64,000 nt of DNA from Setoptus koraiensis (GCA_048013815.1 CM106586.1:11284001-11348000); one strand, 5' to 3'. Shown: positions 35,201 to 49,547, counted from the first letter of the stretch. Made by a program: numbers and translations. Notes: generated by a model not told the origin, from the sequence alone.

Positions 35201-38118
35201 AATCGGCGAACAACAACAACAACAACAATTGCAATATCACAATGACAACAACAATTGTTACACAAGTCACAGGTACAATTTACAAACTGTCACAAATTGC
35301 ACTGGACCAGCTCAGCATCATCATCAACATCAGCATCATTTCATGTCGTCGGCTTTGGATCAGCAAGACCAGGAGGACCAGCACGAGGACAGTCTGTTGT
35401 TGACGCATCAAGATCTAATGATGCAATCGTTAAATGAGACACACAACACAGACAAAGACAGTGACTACATTGGCTCTAGTCCGGTATTTATTTTAAATGA
35501 TTTCAATGATACGATTGTTGACAACAGCAGACATTGTAACCATGACAACAACAATCATAGACAATCATTCGACAACTTATTTGAACACAAACAACACACG
35601 CCAAATAATAACAACAACGGAGATGATCATGATGACGATCAAGATGACAAAACACAACAAAAACATGCCAATAAACTAAACAGCTTGCTTGACCAGTCAG
35701 GCCAGCATTACCAGCAGCAGCAGCGGTCGTCGTCTATCGAGCCGAGGCTACACCAAGATTATCAACACAAACAATTGCTGACCAACGGTAAATGTTTGAG
35801 TGATATAGGCGCGATTATGCAAAATAAATTGTTGTCGCCACACTATGACGATGACTTCATGCTAGATGCTGATAATAAACGACACGATGAACAAATCAAC
35901 TATAGTCAGGATAAATATGATCAAAGGACCATGTTCGATCAGCAACACAATGTTTACCTCAATCATCACCTAGAACGTCCGTTGTTGTCCATGTCGGCGG
36001 GCACATTGTTGTCTAGGAATCAAGATAATAATAGTAATTCACTAATTAAATTGGCAACAAGCAGCTCTTCTCTCATTATAAAGGGCGACCCAGCCGGCAG
36101 TTTGCCATTGATTGGCACGGACTATGACGACCATGTGATACATTCAGACACAGGCACTGCAACCATGTTGGAGGAGGCCAAAACTAAATTGGAGACACAC
36201 AAACAACAATCTGTGGATATCATGATTAGACACAACCACTATTGTCATCAGTCATTCGAACAACCGGGCGACGATAATAACAATAATACAAATATATCGC
36301 ATCAGCAACGATTGACGGGTGATGGCCAATCAATTGGTTCTCTCAACAACAACAGCACTAACAACAACAACAACAACAACAACGATTTAGACGGGCAACA
36401 AGCCAACAATCTGATCGATGATGACACCATTGTGATAGAGGGCGAGAATGACTTGGTGAGATTCTCAAATAACAGCACTAATCAATCGCGTCACAACCAC
36501 CACCACCACCACCACAACCACCACCACGATGATGATTTAGGCGTACAAACTAGTTACATGTCACCTATGACCGTTGTTCAAAACAAGCTGCAACAACAAT
36601 CAACAAATGACCACCTACATCATTCACAGCATCATTATAGCAACCACCATCACAACCACCACCACCACCAACATCAACACGATGCAACATCACCTGACGA
36701 AACGACAGCGACAGCATTAATTGATGACGCTAATCATCATCATGCGTCTGTTGATTGTCAGACAGCATCTCAACAACGGCCGCCTCATCACTATGAACAC
36801 CTCAACAATCAACATCAGCAACATTACCAACAACATTATTATCAATACCAGACAGGATATCATCACGATTTGCACCATCACGAACAACAGGATCACCATC
36901 AGTTGACCGTGTTGGACCAGCATCAATATAATAATAACAATAATAATGATATGCAGCATCAAATAATTAGATTAGAACAACAACAACAACATCAACAACA
37001 GGCAACCTCAACGACAAATAGTGGCAATAATAATTCTGCTGTTGACACAATGAACAAATTATCCCCAAACAATAACAGTATTCAGAGGCGCGGGCAGATG
37101 GCGCCAGTGGCCTATAATACCAATGGTCAAACGGCATTGAGTCATGACAACAGTGCCAATTTTCACTACTGTCATCAGAATGATACACACATAGGTGGCG
37201 CCACCAATGACCACAGAACACCGTCATCGACATCAATATCAGCAACCACCATAACAAATCAACACCAACACCACCACCATCAACAACAACAACAACAACA
37301 ACATCATCATCATCATCATCTACAAACTAATGGCCAATCACAACAATTAAAGGGTGTCAATAATAATTACAATCAGAACAACGATGGCAGTAAATTGTCG
37401 TTGACGCAATCAATTCAAAACGACAACTCAAACCCAGCCAATCATTATATAGATCAGCAACAACAAACAAAACTAGGCCAACAGCCGGTCAAGTATCCTA
37501 TAAAGGGGCGTCGGGGTAGGCCTCGCAAAAAGGCCTTGCGTATAAAGAGTAGGTATCGATTTGAGACCATATAATAATGAGATTATTGGCTAACCATTAT
37601 GATGGCGTAACCTTAGCAGTAAATTAATTAATTTATTATTATCATAATATTTTATACATATCTATTTGCAGATAAAGGCAATGGAAAGTTGTGGGAATTC
37701 ATCAGAGATCTACTACTAAACGATCAAACCAATCCCAGCTACATTAGATGGGAAAGGAGGGAGGACGGTGTGTTTAAGTTTGTCAAATCGGATCAAGTGG
37801 CTAGGATGTGGGGCGAACGAAAACAAAATCCAAAAATGACCTACGAGAAACTGAGCAGGGCCATGAGGTAAGTCTCTTGAACATTATTATTATTATTATC
37901 ATTATTATTATCGTTGTTAGCTATGAATTCGTCACTTACTTAAATCATCCACTACTACCTACTGCTACTACTTCAGATACTACTACAAGAGCAAGGTGCT
38001 CCTTCCGGTGTTCGGTCGCAGGCTAGTCTACAAGTTTGGACCTCATGCAAGCGGATGGAGGTTGCAACCGAACAATTTGCATAATCATTCATCTCAGCAT
38101 CAAGAGGCTCCAAATTGA
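32106..38118 (+). CDS. ESE/ELF3-type Ets transcription factor with AT-hook and giant Q/N/H-rich N-terminus
   Basis: Four coding exons: 32106-33189, 34390-37548, 37672-37867, 37977-38118. Phases agree throughout and give 1526 residues; donor choice at 37548 (GTAGGT) is set by phase. Residues 1-1400 are low complexity (poly-Q, -N, -H, -S, acidic patches). An AT-hook GRRGRPRKK lies at about 1401-1409, then the ETS domain (about 1420-1507): LWEFIRDLLL, RMWGERKQNP, MTYEKLSRAMRYYYKSKVL, RRLVYKFG, SGWR. The recognition helix RAMRYYY is intact, so it should bind GGAA/T DNA. AT-hook plus LWEFIRD and FGxxxxGWR resemble vertebrate ELF3/EHF rather than E74. Unlike ELF3, no Pointed/SAM domain is visible. 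Start context is CACAATGG. Confidence 0.9.
33375..33550. repeat. Minisatellite in Ets intron 1, ~18-bp units (GCGTCGGTCGCTTCGGTT)
   Basis: About nine 18-bp units, each made of two 9-bp halves (GCGTCGGTC, GCTTCGGTT). It is open on the minus strand as Ala-Thr-Asp/Glu repeats but is intronic. Confidence 0.9.
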
Positions 38119-38634
38119 CCAACTATGAAGTGTGCAGAAATTTTGGTTTCTCTACGCCGGAACAATTACAATTAGCAACAGTTTATCTATCCTTAATTAA
38201 TTATTATCATTACTATATCATCATTAATGCCATTGCTATTATTGCCCCATCAATCACTATCATATTATTATTACGATGATTATTGATTTTACAATTACTA
38301 CAACTATTAATGTCAACATGATTGGATTTGACCAAAAGATTGAAACCTACACAACCCACAAAACTTAAGAAGCAAAGCTATTAAACTCCTTTATCTGCAA
38401 AATATGTTGAATGCTCGTTTTGGTCATACATTTACGATATATAAGTGTACATTTTCTTAAGTCTAGCTAGATACATATAATTTTTTTTTTTTTTGTGACT
38501 AGTTACATTTTCATTGATTGCATATTGATAGTAGTTATAACGAATCTTTCTCCGTCACGTGCGACAGTTTCGCAACTGATACTTTTGAGTCCACATTATG
38601 TTGTTTGCACGACTAGACAAATGATTAATTAGGA

Positions 38635-38640
38635 TTTATT
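38635..38640 (-). terminator. Possible polyadenylation signal for the dsf-like gene
   Basis: AATAAA on the minus strand, 22 bp after the stop codon. This is very close, so a longer 3' UTR or further exons are possible. Confidence 0.35.
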
Positions 38641-38661
38641 TTGTTGTTTGTTGTATGAAAG

Positions 38662-41600
38662 TTATACGTTCTTGTTAGCGCTCTCCTCCATTGCTTCGAC
38701 CATTAGCTCTCTCTGACCAACTGTGTTGTACATTGACTGCCTGAATTCAGCTGGTTGATTGACATTGGCATTGGACGATGGCGAGCCAGTAGATCGTGTC
38801 GTATCTAGTGCGCTGTTGCAATTCTTAATTGTTTGATTACCGAATCTTTGCGGAACCATTAGTGAACTCAATGCTGAATTGGGAAAATTTCCTAGCATGT
38901 AAGCTAGCCACGGATGGTTTCTCTGCTGAGTTTGTAGAAATAGTTGCTGTTGATGATGAGCCATGTTGTTGTAGAAGCTTAATTGTAATTTGTTCATTGT
39001 TGCCAAAGAGGGATAAGGCGAAGTGTCCAGAGAAGCGGACCCCACCATGGGGTTTTGATCATTGGGAAATCCTAGAGAGTTCAGTGATATAGATTGATCG
39101 CCTCCAGTGAGATCCACTTGATTATGCGGAAGACGACTCGCCAAAGCAGAATGATTTAAGAAGGGCAAGGAACCAGAATTGGATTGATTTCGTTGTTGTT
39201 TTTGATGCTGATAGAGGTCAGCAGATGCAAACGGATTTTGTGGATTGATTGAGTTTGCCATAACAAAATTATCTGATATAGGACCGTGTTTAAAATTAAT
39301 GAATGCATTGGTCGAGTCATATTTTTCCGACAACTTCTTATAATCAGACTGAAAATTTTCAATTGATGTTGCACTTGATGAGAGGCCTGGATTGTTACTG
39401 CTACTACTACTGCTACAACTACTATTGTTGACTATCATCGGATTGGCGCAATCAGTAGCAATCCGATGATAGTCAGAATGATAGTCATCTAAGGCAGCTT
39501 TTATAATATCCTGATTATTCACCTGAGTCAAATTCATTATATGAGTTGCAAAGGCATTTATTACAAGCTTGGGGTCGGTGTTATTTAAATTTTGTGACGA
39601 ACGGTATTGATTGAACAGCATGTTCCAGACGTTAGTGGGTTGTTGGTTATCTGAGGACACTTTATCTGAATTGGACATCAATTGCATGTCGTCCGGCATT
39701 TGTGATGGGGCAGCTAACTTGCCACAATCTGTTGCTAAACGGGACGGACCCATGTTGTTTATGTTGACTGCAGCCGATGGCGGCAAAGACTTTAATTGAG
39801 ATTCGTGCTTTTCGTAGCCAATTGAATCTTTTTTCCCATCATCCAATCTTATTCTATTATGATGGAACGATGACGAATCCGACACTTCAATCATGGTTCT
39901 AGGAATTATACTCATGCCTAAGTGATTGTTGCTGTGAAGATTGATTTCGCCTAGTTTTGTTTTGTTATCATTCGAAGTAGTCGGCGGATAATTATGATAA
40001 TCGTGCTGGGCAATCTTGATACAATCCGTTGGATGGGGTCGTTGATAACTTATGTCTGAGTTATTTAAGATGTGTGTTTCTACTCCTTCCATGCGAGGAT
40101 ACCGTTGACCGTCGTTCTTACGATCATTATTCGTAGAGCTATCTTCATTGCTTTGATTGGTCTCTTGACGCTGGACACAATTTTCTTCCTCTAAATCATT
40201 CACATGACTCTTAACATCTTTTACTGAACCACAACCTTTTATCCAATGGTCTCCGGGAGATCTAGCTTGTGCCTGTGAGATTGGTTGATTGTAACTGCTA
40301 CCATTGATACTGCTGGAGCAGATTGAATACCTGTGATTATTATCTGAATATTCACCAAGACTAGCTATTCGATTCTCGTTTGTTGCGTAGCAACTCATTT
40401 CAAGGTCTATTCCTTTTCTCTTCATTCTGCTGTCGTCTGGCACCTCGCCGCCTCTACTGTTCCCACAAACATTATGAGATGAGTGATTTGCGGTTGATTC
40501 GATAGGTTGAGAACATAGCGAGGCTATTGTCAATGGATTGATTGAATTAAAAGATTGCTCCTGTACCTCTTCGTTGACATTTGTTGCGGTTTCATTGTTA
40601 GGTATTCGAGCATTCAAGAGAACCTTTGATCCATTGGCGTTGTCATTGTTAAATTGTTTTTGTTTGTGCTCATTAGTGAAACCATGATTATTGATTACTG
40701 CCTTATTGCTGAATGAATCCCCCACTTTGGCCTTGTTATTGCTATTGTTGATACTATTATGCATTCTTTGTTGTATTGCGCCTGTTTGTTGATAGTGGCG
40801 GCGTTGATTTTTTTTACCTGTTGTTACCAGTTGTTTTCTATCAATTGTTTGCTGTTTGATAGTGGTAGATATTGTCATAGATGATGTTGTTGTTGTCGAT
40901 GATGATATTGACGGTGAAACACTAACAACCTCAACGAATGAGTCATCAGATGAAGAACTGTCATCATCTTGTATCATATAGGAATGTTTGTCTTGGATAA
41001 ATTGATTATTATCGTTAGGAATCGATTGACGAGTTATAGGCTCGCTATAATTATGATTGTTACTGTTATGGTTATATGATATTGTCTTATTTGCATAATT
41101 GTTACCCAAGTTGTATTGCTGATGATGATGGTGACCCATCCTGAGATCTTGCTGAAGTTTTAGTGTTTCCACATGGGGAGCCGTTTGATGCACATTGTTG
41201 TTTCCGCTGCTTGCACTAATATTGTTGTTATTAAAACCGGATCGACTGGTTCTATCAAAGTGAATACGATTGACATCGTTGTCACTACTTGAACTAGTGT
41301 TATAATTATTGTTGTTGTTTCTATTGCTAACTCCCAGCGACCTTGTTTTTTCCTTTGTTGCATGTTTTATCTGATGCATCGCCGATGGTAGTAATTGGTG
41401 CTCAAGCAAATGATGGTGGTTGCTTGCTCCATTACTATTTACAACAATTAAATTATTAATTAATTTTGATGATGATCTCTGATGGATAACTAAAGGGTTC
41501 ATGCTGCTTGAAGGAAGTCCAGTGTCTATTGATGCGCCTCTGGCGCCATCTGGCGCTAGATTGGCTTTTTGGCCTGTATCAATCCTGTGTTTGGGCTTTC

Positions 41601-44600
41601 TCGGTCCGCGCTCGTGTTGAACAGCTTTTGTCACCATTGGCGCGCATTTTTTTTGAAAACCATAATCATTTTTATGCCAACCGCACAGTCATTATAGGAT
41701 ATAATAAATTATAGGAAGGTGGTTAATTGTAAAGAGCTTGATAATAAATAAATGATAATTGGAGATAATTTACTCAGACAGTCGCTAAATAGTTAAATAA
41801 TTATCAAAGATCGGATGAATCTCACATAAAATCCATTGAAAGAGAGTATCATCAGACAAAAGAGCCATGGACGAGTAGTAACCAATATTGGTGGTCAGTT
41901 TCACCATTCAAAGCCATTAAAAATCCCTCTTATTATATTTGGAAAGAGAACGAGCAAGCATACATGGGGGCTCATAATTGTACTTGTTATTATGGCAGCA
42001 TGCCGAGCCATAAGCAAGAGATTATAATCAATATAAAATAGGTAATGCAGGCAGTAATATTATCATCAACGAGATATATTAGATCCAACAATTCAATAAT
42101 CCAGATGAATACTAGTAAAAAGGAAAAGAGAGATGTATTGCTAACTATCAGTTGCTCGCTCAAAGTCCATTGCACCAGGCCTACCATCACGATCCTATCA
42201 AAATAGACACTAACCGTGATAGAAAGCAACTTAATCCGTCTTCTGTACGCGACATCGGTAGTTCTGGGACAAGTGTTTGACTTGGTGCAAGTATTCCCTT
42301 GCTTCTAATAATCGTGGCACGATACGATCGGTCTTATATAATCCATTACTGACCGAATAATGGATAATATTACCAGGCCCTACTAGTTTTCAACAACTCA
42401 GCAAACAATGACAAGTACCAGTAGAGCACACGATGACAAAATTAAGATGTATGCTATGCTGACAATAGTAAGATTATGCTATGTTCTCTTGGTCATGTGT
42501 GCCCTCATTGGTTAAGTAAAACTAACCAAATCAAAACAATAACATGACATCACGACAGAGCAAATCAGATAGAACTTATAAGGACAAGTTCCATGGATCA
42601 ATCCGTATTAATTCTTCAACAAACAAGACTCAACGTGGAATCGAATATTGACAAAGCGACTGTTCGTCTCTATTGTTATCCAAACCACAGCTTTGTTGGG
42701 GAATGGTTGGCCCTCATCACCAGTAACTTGCATTCATAGTCGATAGTATTAAGGAAGAATCGGTCCCTAAACGCAATTGAATTTATCTGAATCGCAAATC
42801 GATATGGTGATTTGGGTGCAACAATACTGCTGCTATGAACCGCAGTTATGGGCACACCATCAACAACAAAAAATGGAGAAACTTGCATACATAACTTGCG
42901 AGCCAATCTCTGTCAATGATGAATTCGTCATGTTATATAGAGAGCGTGTAGGTATGGATAATGTAGATATCATGTTTTATGAAGCTTTGGTCATGGTTGA
43001 TCATTTTCATTGCACGAATAGTATAATTAGCGCCATAAAGTGCCATGGGTGACGCCCATTAGTTATGCTTAATTTGGAAAAACTGATTATTTATAACAAC
43101 AGTATTATTATCTCTTCTGGTAATGGTGTGCGCTCTACAGTTATTTGTTGCTAATATACCACACGCTGATTAATGTGCTGGTGTGATGTGTATATAACTT
43201 ACAACAAGGCCGCATCTATTGTGTGGTTTATATAATATATAGTTGGAGGTTTGATAGATTACTTGTTCATGACATGAATTCAGCTTAACCAATTCAGCGG
43301 CGATCTAAAGAGTGCACACAAACCACCGGAGAAGCGTAACTAATGCGTAACTGATCATGAATATAGTCGGATTAACTCTGTAGTCGAGTTACATCACATC
43401 AATTTTCCTAAGGAAAACATAGGGTGATATTAGACATGCGGGATCAAGAAGTGAGGGACAAGAGGAGAGAGGCTAGCGTGATGAGGTTGGCCGCAAACTA
43501 CTATCGTGATGCATATGGTAACCGCTAGTGGTTATAACCGTTGATACAAAAAGGCAGAACAAGTGCACAGTTCAGCAAGTTGTGCACCCGATTAGGAGCT
43601 CATTGTGTTCTAATCGATCGCATTACATCATGGGTTGTCGTACTAAGCAAATAAAAGTGAAACAGCCACTTGAATTTCCATCATCGTCAGTAGGAAAAGC
43701 AGCCATGCACCACGATATGGGTGCTGACAAATGGATGAATGAGAGCAAGTGAGCCAAGTGGGCCAGTCAGACAATCAGACAACCAAACTGGCAGACGACC
43801 TTTGGTTAGTTTAAAGCAGAATTGTAAATGGTGGACCCAGACACAATAATGACTAGGTGTGCCACCATCCGAGTGAAGCTCTTGAAAGAGCAGAATCATT
43901 TGTGTCTCTCAATGGATTACTATTTAGGTGGTCACACAAACGCACCTACATAGAAACAAGCACACACATGATAGCTTTTTATTCATCTTGGACTCGCTTC
44001 CTAACCAAACGATGAGATTGGCATTAATGGAGAATGTTACAGATGTCAGTGAATGGTAACGCTGACAAGCATGCAAGAAGCGACGGGCGTTTGATGCCGA
44101 TTGGTCCAAATTGATTTGAGAGGAACCTCAAACAAGGATGAGCAACGGGATAGAGCCAGAGAAAAGGCACTTGATCGATCAGCCTCTGATAATGTATTAA
44201 TGATTTCGTATGTTGAATCAACTAACCACCACCACACTACCACAATGGATCGCATAATAATATTGGATAGATGCTCGAGGGAAAATCAGCATACGTTACT
44301 TTTCTCTCGCTAGGAATTGTAGCCGCTTCATCAGCTCAATAATCAGATGGTCGCGAGATAAATATCGCTTATCGGGCCACATAGTTAACAAATGAATTTA
44401 CGTGGTAATGATGATTTACAATAGCCTAGCAATGTTATATAACCAATTCGACTAATTCGGTTAAGGCTATTATACAATGGAGTTTACGATAGAGTGATGA
44501 CGCAAACACTCGCACACACCATTATTACAACACAAAGAGAGCATGGTGTCAACATATTATCATCATGATTAGTGGACCATACAAAGTGACGGCCCCCTTC

Positions 44601-46614
44601 CTCTCGCCGTCCATATCTCATATCGGCTCATCTTTCCTCACCTACTAACAGGACCAATGGCCAAACAACTATTGGCGCGTGTAGTTTAGCGTGCGGATGT
44701 ACCCGTTTTGGTTTAATTTAACCAACGCCGCCGCCGACTGCTGCTGCCGCAGTAGCGGCATGTTGCGGGCATGAATTATGTGAGCAGTGGCGTAATTACT
44801 GAGAAATAGGACGTTGGTTGGCGGTGGCTCAAGAATATAAACATGGATTGACCGCTCATTTCATTTTATCATTGTGTGTTTGTATCAAATTAGCTCTATC
44901 CATCTCGACCGCTGTAGTTGTTGTTGTGTAAGTGTTTCTATAAACAGCAACTACTATATAAAAGCGATTATAAGTGACCAGTGGGTAGGAGGATCAGCGA
45001 AGAGAGTTGGACAACATAAATCATATCACGTGCTTAAGTGTGTAGTACCTGGCGTGCGTGGTCACTCGGTCAGATGGTAACTGGTACACAGCGATCTATT
45101 GGTTGGCAATTGGTTTTGTCGGTCGGGCTGGCAACAACACTGAATGACTAGGGTAAATATACGATGAAGGTGGTCATGTTCATGACCGTAAAATCATGAT
45201 GATGATGATAATCAGATGAAGCGAACGCGAGCGCCAATAGAAATCATCAACTTTGCGCTAACTCTGTTAGCGCGAAGAAGAATTGAGAGAGAAGAGGCAA
45301 GAATTGCTCAATTGGTTGTTGGTGGGTTGGTTGTTAGATAAGAATTATTATTATGTGATCGCGGTGATCGTCAGAATTGAATTGAGTGGTGGCCTGCAGC
45401 TAGTTCGTGCTGTCACTCAACGTCCACAGACACACAATTCCATCAAATCTCCCTCTGTTCTCTAATCTAATCTACCATATTCGTGCTGCCCACAACCGGT
45501 CAGTGGGTTGGCTGCCCGGCCAGTCAACCAACAAACATCACTCGACTGACCAACCCTGACGTGAGATGTTTACCGGTCTAACGGTATCAGCGGCAGCAGC
45601 AGCACCATCATCACCATCACCAGCAACGCAACAACAACAATAACAACAGCAGCAGAACGGAGAAGATTTATTTAAAAATTCCAGCTCATCCTGCGTGGCT
45701 ACTCTACCGAACCGTCGGCCACCAGAGCCAAACAACAACAACAACACACACACACTCACACAGATTACTAAACTAATCTTGCACTACTCACCATCTCGGT
45801 TCATTCCGGCATTGAAACATTTCCTTAGGCGACAAGCCCGGCAGTGATTTCGATGAGTCCTGTCCACTGGACACTGTCCGTGCACTGATTGTTGTTGTTT
45901 GTGTTTTTCGTGTTTATAATAAGTGTGGCGCAACCGCCACACAAACGATAGAGGGAAAGTATAAATGTATTAATAGTATAAGTCCATTTGTTTTTGGATT
46001 GTAGGAGGATTATATCGTCGCAACACTGATTTGTCACTTGCTCATTTCAGCCACAAATATGACGCCCCTGGCCGTACTTGTACCCACACCCACGCACTAG
46101 CACGACACCATAAGTAACAGCAGATTATCTACTTAGGTGAGGTTATCACCACACATCTCATCATCATATAGGTCTGGCTCGCATATATTTAAATGTTCGC
46201 ATGACCACCAGTATAATAGATTATAATTTCGATACTTACTGCCACCTTGGGCTTTGCATAGGTAGCGCCTGTTCCTATGTATGCTTCTCTTGAAGAACCC
46301 TGAACAGCCTGGATATATCATATACATATATATGCAATGCAAAAATGGTCGATGATTAGCCGAAGCTGATGGAGAGTCTAATAGTGCTGGCTATTATATC
46401 AAAGAGGACACTTTGTTAGTACAAACTCACCGTCACAACTGTATATTCCGTAGTGCTTTCCCGAGCTTTTGTCGCCGCATACCAAACAGTCTACATCTAA
46501 AAGTCGATCTCCTAACAGTTTAGCTGTTTTTAAGACGAGTTTTGTCGAGACGATCATTGATGATGATTGAGGGAGAGAGAGAGAGAGTTTCAATTTGTTT
46601 GGAGGCAGGCTCAT
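38662..46614 (-). CDS. dsf: Dissatisfaction-like NR2E nuclear receptor (no ligand-binding domain seen)
   Basis: Four exons on the minus strand: 46614-46431, 46308-46240, 45884-45792, 41624-38662, all phase 1, giving 1102 residues. An in-frame TAA upstream of ATG 46614 supports the start. The DNA-binding domain is complete: C43, C46, C60, C63 ([20 protein letters not shown], then [17 protein letters not shown]) and C79, C89, C99, C102 ([20 protein letters not shown]). It is followed by the NR2E extension [21 protein letters not shown] before finger 1, SIHRNR and HERGPRKPK match fly dissatisfaction, an orphan repressor in sexual behaviour circuits. The 963-residue remainder (exon 4) is Asn/Ser/His-rich with no recognisable ligand-binding domain. 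LBD exons could lie elsewhere via an internal donor, or the domain is lost. Confidence 0.88.
41625..45791 (-). other. Large intron 3 of the dsf-like gene
   Basis: The 4.2-kb intron separates the DNA-binding-domain exons from the long last exon. No other gene is recognised inside it. It is AT-rich and has fewer long repeats than the 20-32 kb stretch. A GC-richer patch at 44580-44800 contains short palindromes and might be regulatory, but nothing specific is supported. Confidence 0.5.
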
Positions 46615-48004
46615 TAGATCAACAGCGCGTGACTTTTTTGATTACACAAGATTGATGATGCGACACACAATCGATTTGCTATCGCTAACAACTTACGTTT
46701 TTCCATATTTTTTTACTTTTTGTAAGATTATCCAAGTATTTTCATTCTTGACAGTCAAATTGTTTTTCGCTACGATGGTTGGCTGTATTTCGCTACTGAT
46801 AACTAGACACACCATAAGAGTTTCAAAAGAGTTTGTGTGCAGCCGAATGTCGATCTCGTTTGTGAGTGTTGCTCGTTCAGCTTGATTACTGTTAACTTGA
46901 TTATAATTCGACAAAGTAATTTAATTCAATTTTCATTGCCACTGTGGAGGCTCGTCACTAATAGGTTGAATAATAATGAGATTACGACGAAATACTGAAC
47001 AAACTTGCTTATGGTGTTGGGGCTGTGTGACCTATAAAAGTAATCACTGTTGAAATGACTTGCCATATATTGAGTGCTGGTGGGTGAATAATGTAACTTC
47101 TTGACGAGCTGTTATTGGCGGCGAAAAAGTGGTAGCCAAAGTAGGACTAACATATTTATGTTTGTCTATAGCTTGATCTCATAATTGTTAGTAGCGTATC
47201 GGTCATTTGGAAATTGTGTAATGGTTACCTTGTTGTGGACATGCGCGCCCCACAAAACAAGTCGCGTTTGCGCACACAATAACGCGCGCAATATCGCCGC
47301 TGCTTTGTGACTGGCAAACAAAATGTAATTTGGCCCCATAGAAACAGCACAGATAGTATACATCGGACCTGTCATGCATGTGGCACGACAATCATAGAGG
47401 TGACACTTTTATCTGGTTACTTGACGCAAGTAATGCCAAGCACACGACGAAATAGCGTTTTTATCCGGATGCCAGTTGGAAGTGCAACCGTTGAACACAA
47501 ACTGGCAACTAGAGGCCGGCTCATCTCCTAACCTAACCGAGATGCCTAGCGGTACAACTAGTGATATGAGTATGGCTGGCGGTATGAGTATGGCTGGTGG
47601 CACGGGTATGGCGATAGCTTCTTAGCGCATCGACAGAGACGTAACAGCGGCCCAAACAGTCAAGTGTTGTTGATCAAGCTTGCGCTTGCTACAATTGTTG
47701 TGCCATGTTACAATGTTATGTCATCATGTCATGGCACGAATAATGCGATGAAATGTTGCTGTTGTTTTATGTAAATTGTGAGCGGCTCTCACTATTGCCG
47801 ACCCAACGTCACTCACGAGCATCGGCATAACGTATCAGCAAAGAAGGTTGAATGTCGTAACATCAGAGCATCTTAACACCGCGCTAGCGGCTACGCGATA
47901 CGCGCCCAATGGCGTGATGCTGAAACAGCAGCGATCGATGCATACTGTCAGTTATATGTTATAGGCAATGTAGTTAGATGATTGTTTACTTGTTGTCGCT
48001 GGCG

Positions 48005-48110
48005 AGGTTGTTGTTGTGGTTGTTGTTGTTGTTGGTGTTGTTGGTGTTGTTGTTGGTGTTGTTGTTGTTGTTGTTGCTGTTGTTGTTGTTGTTGTTGGCG
48101 AGGCTGCTGC
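48005..48110. repeat. (TTG)n trinucleotide array
   Basis: About 105 bp of TTG with GTG/CTG variants; open frames through it are poly-L, -V or -N/T and not genes. Confidence 0.9.
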
Positions 48111-49392
48111 TGGCGCGGTTGTTGTCGGTGGCAAGCTTACGTTGTATTGGCCATATAGTTGGACTTTTGGGTTGCGCTGCTGGCAACAAGCAAAGAGATG
48201 AAAGTTAGCTAGCTGATAAATAAAATGTGCTCGCGTGTGTGTCCGGCATCGGCAAACATTTGGCCAGTAAAAATTTGACCATATGGAGTGGGCAAGAAGA
48301 ATAAACAGCAAGAGCGAACGCTCCCGATTTAGTCGCCATTCACAACGGCACGCTAACGCCGTTACACATATAGGCCGACTTCGGTACATTCACCTATAAG
48401 ACTAGCGACTAACGACTAACACTGTCCCAAACTACTACTTACGTCATCATCACCAAACAATGACTGCACTAGGCCCAAATTTGGCCAACAACTGGCTAAC
48501 TGTCTAACAGCAAACAACGCGAGTTAACATGAGCTTCTACTGATAACTGTAACAAGTTAATGGTAGTAGTTGTTGTAATCGATTTTATCGCCTGGCCAAA
48601 CCCGGCCATTCGATCATCATCACAACAAGCTCCTCTCTCAGTCACTAATAATTCAACTGTTCCCGTCCGACGGTTAGTGTTGACCAGCAACTGTCTGTTC
48701 TGTTTGTTGTTCGCTCTTTGGTGTTTCCTCTCTCGCTCTCTCTCTCTCCCTCTCTCTCTAACTTACACCGTGAGTTGCACACCGAAACACAAACATGACT
48801 GCTGTACATAACGACTATTATATAACGGCCACTGTCGTATGAGAGACGCGTTAAGATCATTTCATTACCTGATTAATCTTGCGCCTTAACCTATAGTGGC
48901 AAGCTAGTTGAAGCATTGTTGTTGTCATAGGACGTAAGAGATGGTTAGGTAGAGAATAACTAGATATATTCCCAGTCTTATCGGCAGAGGAGCCACTTCC
49001 TGACATGACATTAACCGAGCCAGCATAAACGAGCCTCGCCTAGCTGTATGCACCAAGCCAGGCCTCATAGAACTCAACAGAACAGTTTGTATCGCCGTCA
49101 ACATGACAGTAATCATTATTCGGACACATCATCGAGGCTACACTTGTAAGACATGCAAATAGCGTGCCAGTGAAACAAGGCAAATAATCATATTATTAAT
49201 ACACAACATCACGAGAGCACTAAAAAGCTAGATGGACTGGTTACATACAGCAACAACAACAGCAACAAAGCGACCCTATATCGATACTGCGGTTGCTTCA
49301 GGCAATGAATCATCAAGGATTAAGGTGTACTGCAGCACAACTGAACAACATTACACAATGTAGGTGTAGAGTGCATTAAGAGACAATTGGGT

Positions 49393-49398
49393 TTTATT
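49393..49398 (-). terminator. Polyadenylation signal for the DOCK gene
   Basis: AATAAA on the minus strand, about 150 bp after the DOCK stop codon. Confidence 0.5.
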
Positions 49399-49547
49399 TA
49401 TATTTATCTTTCGGCAAAAACGAAACGGTAAATCGATCTTGAAACAAGTGAAACAGCCAACAAAATTTATGCACATACAACAACAAAAGACTAACTCATG
49501 AGAGAGGCCATGTTAATGTCTAGTATGGCTACTGGCCTTAGTAACTG

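Larger units (their letters stand above)
46615..49547. other. Intergenic: upstream of dsf-like gene, downstream of DOCK gene
   Basis: No gene recognised. It contains a (TTG)n array at about 48005-48110 and a TCTC run near 48735. Both flanking genes are on the minus strand, so the dsf-like promoter should lie here. Confidence 0.5.

Noticed and set aside
46133..46342. Separate small gene containing [15 protein letters not shown]
   Set aside because: It is exon 2 of the dsf-like receptor; splice sites and phases join it to the flanking DNA-binding-domain exons.
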